Assembly (NCBI GenBank): GCA_018333605.1
Contig: JAGXSV010000059.1
Coordinates: 32,513-96,512, forward strand
Length of the DNA: 64,000 bases
From: Hydrogenophaga sp.
Lineage (GTDB): Bacteria > Pseudomonadota > Gammaproteobacteria > Burkholderiales > Burkholderiaceae_C
Direction: 5' to 3'
The notes under the pieces were generated by a model that did no database searches, had not been told where the DNA came from, and saw nothing but the letters and a program-made list of their open reading frames with translations. Positions 63,695 through 64,000 of this stretch are shown piece by piece. Each line of letters begins with the position of its first letter. Within the stretch, counting starts at the first letter, position 1. The translations under genes were made by a program, and so were the position numbers.

Positions 63695-63805
63695 TCAAGG
63701 CACGGGTTTCGGCTCTTGCTCTTGCAGCAGCCGCCACCTGACCTTGCCGCTGCCGCTTTGGGGCAAATAGCTACACCGATCTGGATCAACATGGACCGTT
63801 TTTCG
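63695..63805 (-). pseudogene. Possible 3' remnant of an acyl-CoA synthetase (AMP-binding) gene
   Basis: A minus-strand frame of 36 codons, closed upstream by TAG, ends LPQSGSGKVRWRLLQEQE then PKPVP and TGA. The LP-x-S/T-x-(S/T)GK-x-x-x-R-x-L pattern is the invariant C-terminal lysine region of AMP-binding acyl-CoA synthetases. No upstream part of such a gene is found before the window end, so this may be a truncated remnant. Confidence 0.4.
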
Positions 63806-64000
63806 CTATGAGAGAGCAAAAATGAAGTCCGCCAAAATCCACCTTTGAACACAGAACGTTCAGCATTTACAGGTATCTCCAGCGACTACAGCGCGGTCAA
63901 CGCGCCGCTTCCAGGATGCTCCCGGCGTCTGCCGATGGCCGTCGGACGGGGTCTTGCGCGGCGCTATTTGATGCTCAATGCTGATATTTGAAACTATCTA
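63806..64000. other. Right-edge segment without an identified gene
   Basis: The last ~195 bp hold no ORF I can support. It has lower GC than the neighbours and may be the edge of an intergenic region or a gene continuing outside the window. Confidence 0.4.

Overview
The window is a GC-rich, gene-dense stretch of a betaproteobacterial chromosome. Gene order (rpsO-pnp-qor-tpiA-secG-tRNA-Leu-nuoAB; suhB/trmJ/cysE), protein sequences and the type of intergenic palindromes point to the Comamonadaceae (Hydrogenophaga/Acidovorax-like). The genus is inferred from memory of related genomes, not from a search. No phage, insertion sequence with a transposase, CRISPR array, rRNA or replication origin is visible.

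Layout. 1-7 kb, minus strand: start of the nuo operon (nuoB, nuoA), tRNA-Leu(GAG), secG, tpiA, a quinone oxidoreductase, pnp behind a hairpin-rich leader, rpsO and an aminotransferase. 7-9.6 kb, minus: a solitary amino-acid-type binding protein and tsaD. 9.7-22.3 kb, plus: a complete nitrate assimilation module. It consists of nasR, a regulatory leader, nrtABC (uptake), nirBD (nitrite reductase), nasA (nitrate reductase), ybiB and a SUMT methyltransferase gene (cobA/cysG-like) that supplies siroheme precursor to NirB. 22.3-32.6 kb: housekeeping genes (flavoprotein, rpsU, yqeY, pmbA, darP, mog, an FKBP, cysE, trmJ, suhB, tapT). 32.6-52.3 kb: small enzymes and membrane or hypothetical proteins, including an LRR-kinase, a YeeE/YedE pair, TerB, RcnB, a DsbG-like lipoprotein, rbgA, a dienelactone hydrolase, gshA and dusC. 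It also holds two decayed genes: a frameshifted ferredoxin and an mscS lacking its core. 52.5-63.7 kb: pseudouridine synthase, SDR, thiolase, ravA-viaA, a 2OG-Fe oxygenase, bacteriohemerythrin and acuI.

The best-supported regulatory discovery is upstream of nrtA. Two NtrC-like sites, the nasR terminator and a sigma-54 promoter are followed by two hairpins, each with an A-x-x-G-x-x hexaloop, and then a strong terminator. The second hexaloop hairpin shares bases with the terminator, so the two are mutually exclusive. This is the architecture expected for an ANTAR-protein antitermination switch operated by the adjacent nasR product, with nitrogen control (NtrC/sigma-54) added to nitrate sensing.

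The second theme is small palindromic repeats. Four copies of an ~80-bp three-hairpin element keep their helices through compensatory base changes. A different palindrome forms the nirD/nasA junction and codes for parts of both proteins. A third (GGGGTCAGA-type) lies in frame inside nasA. Large palindromes also lie before cysE and in the pnp leader.
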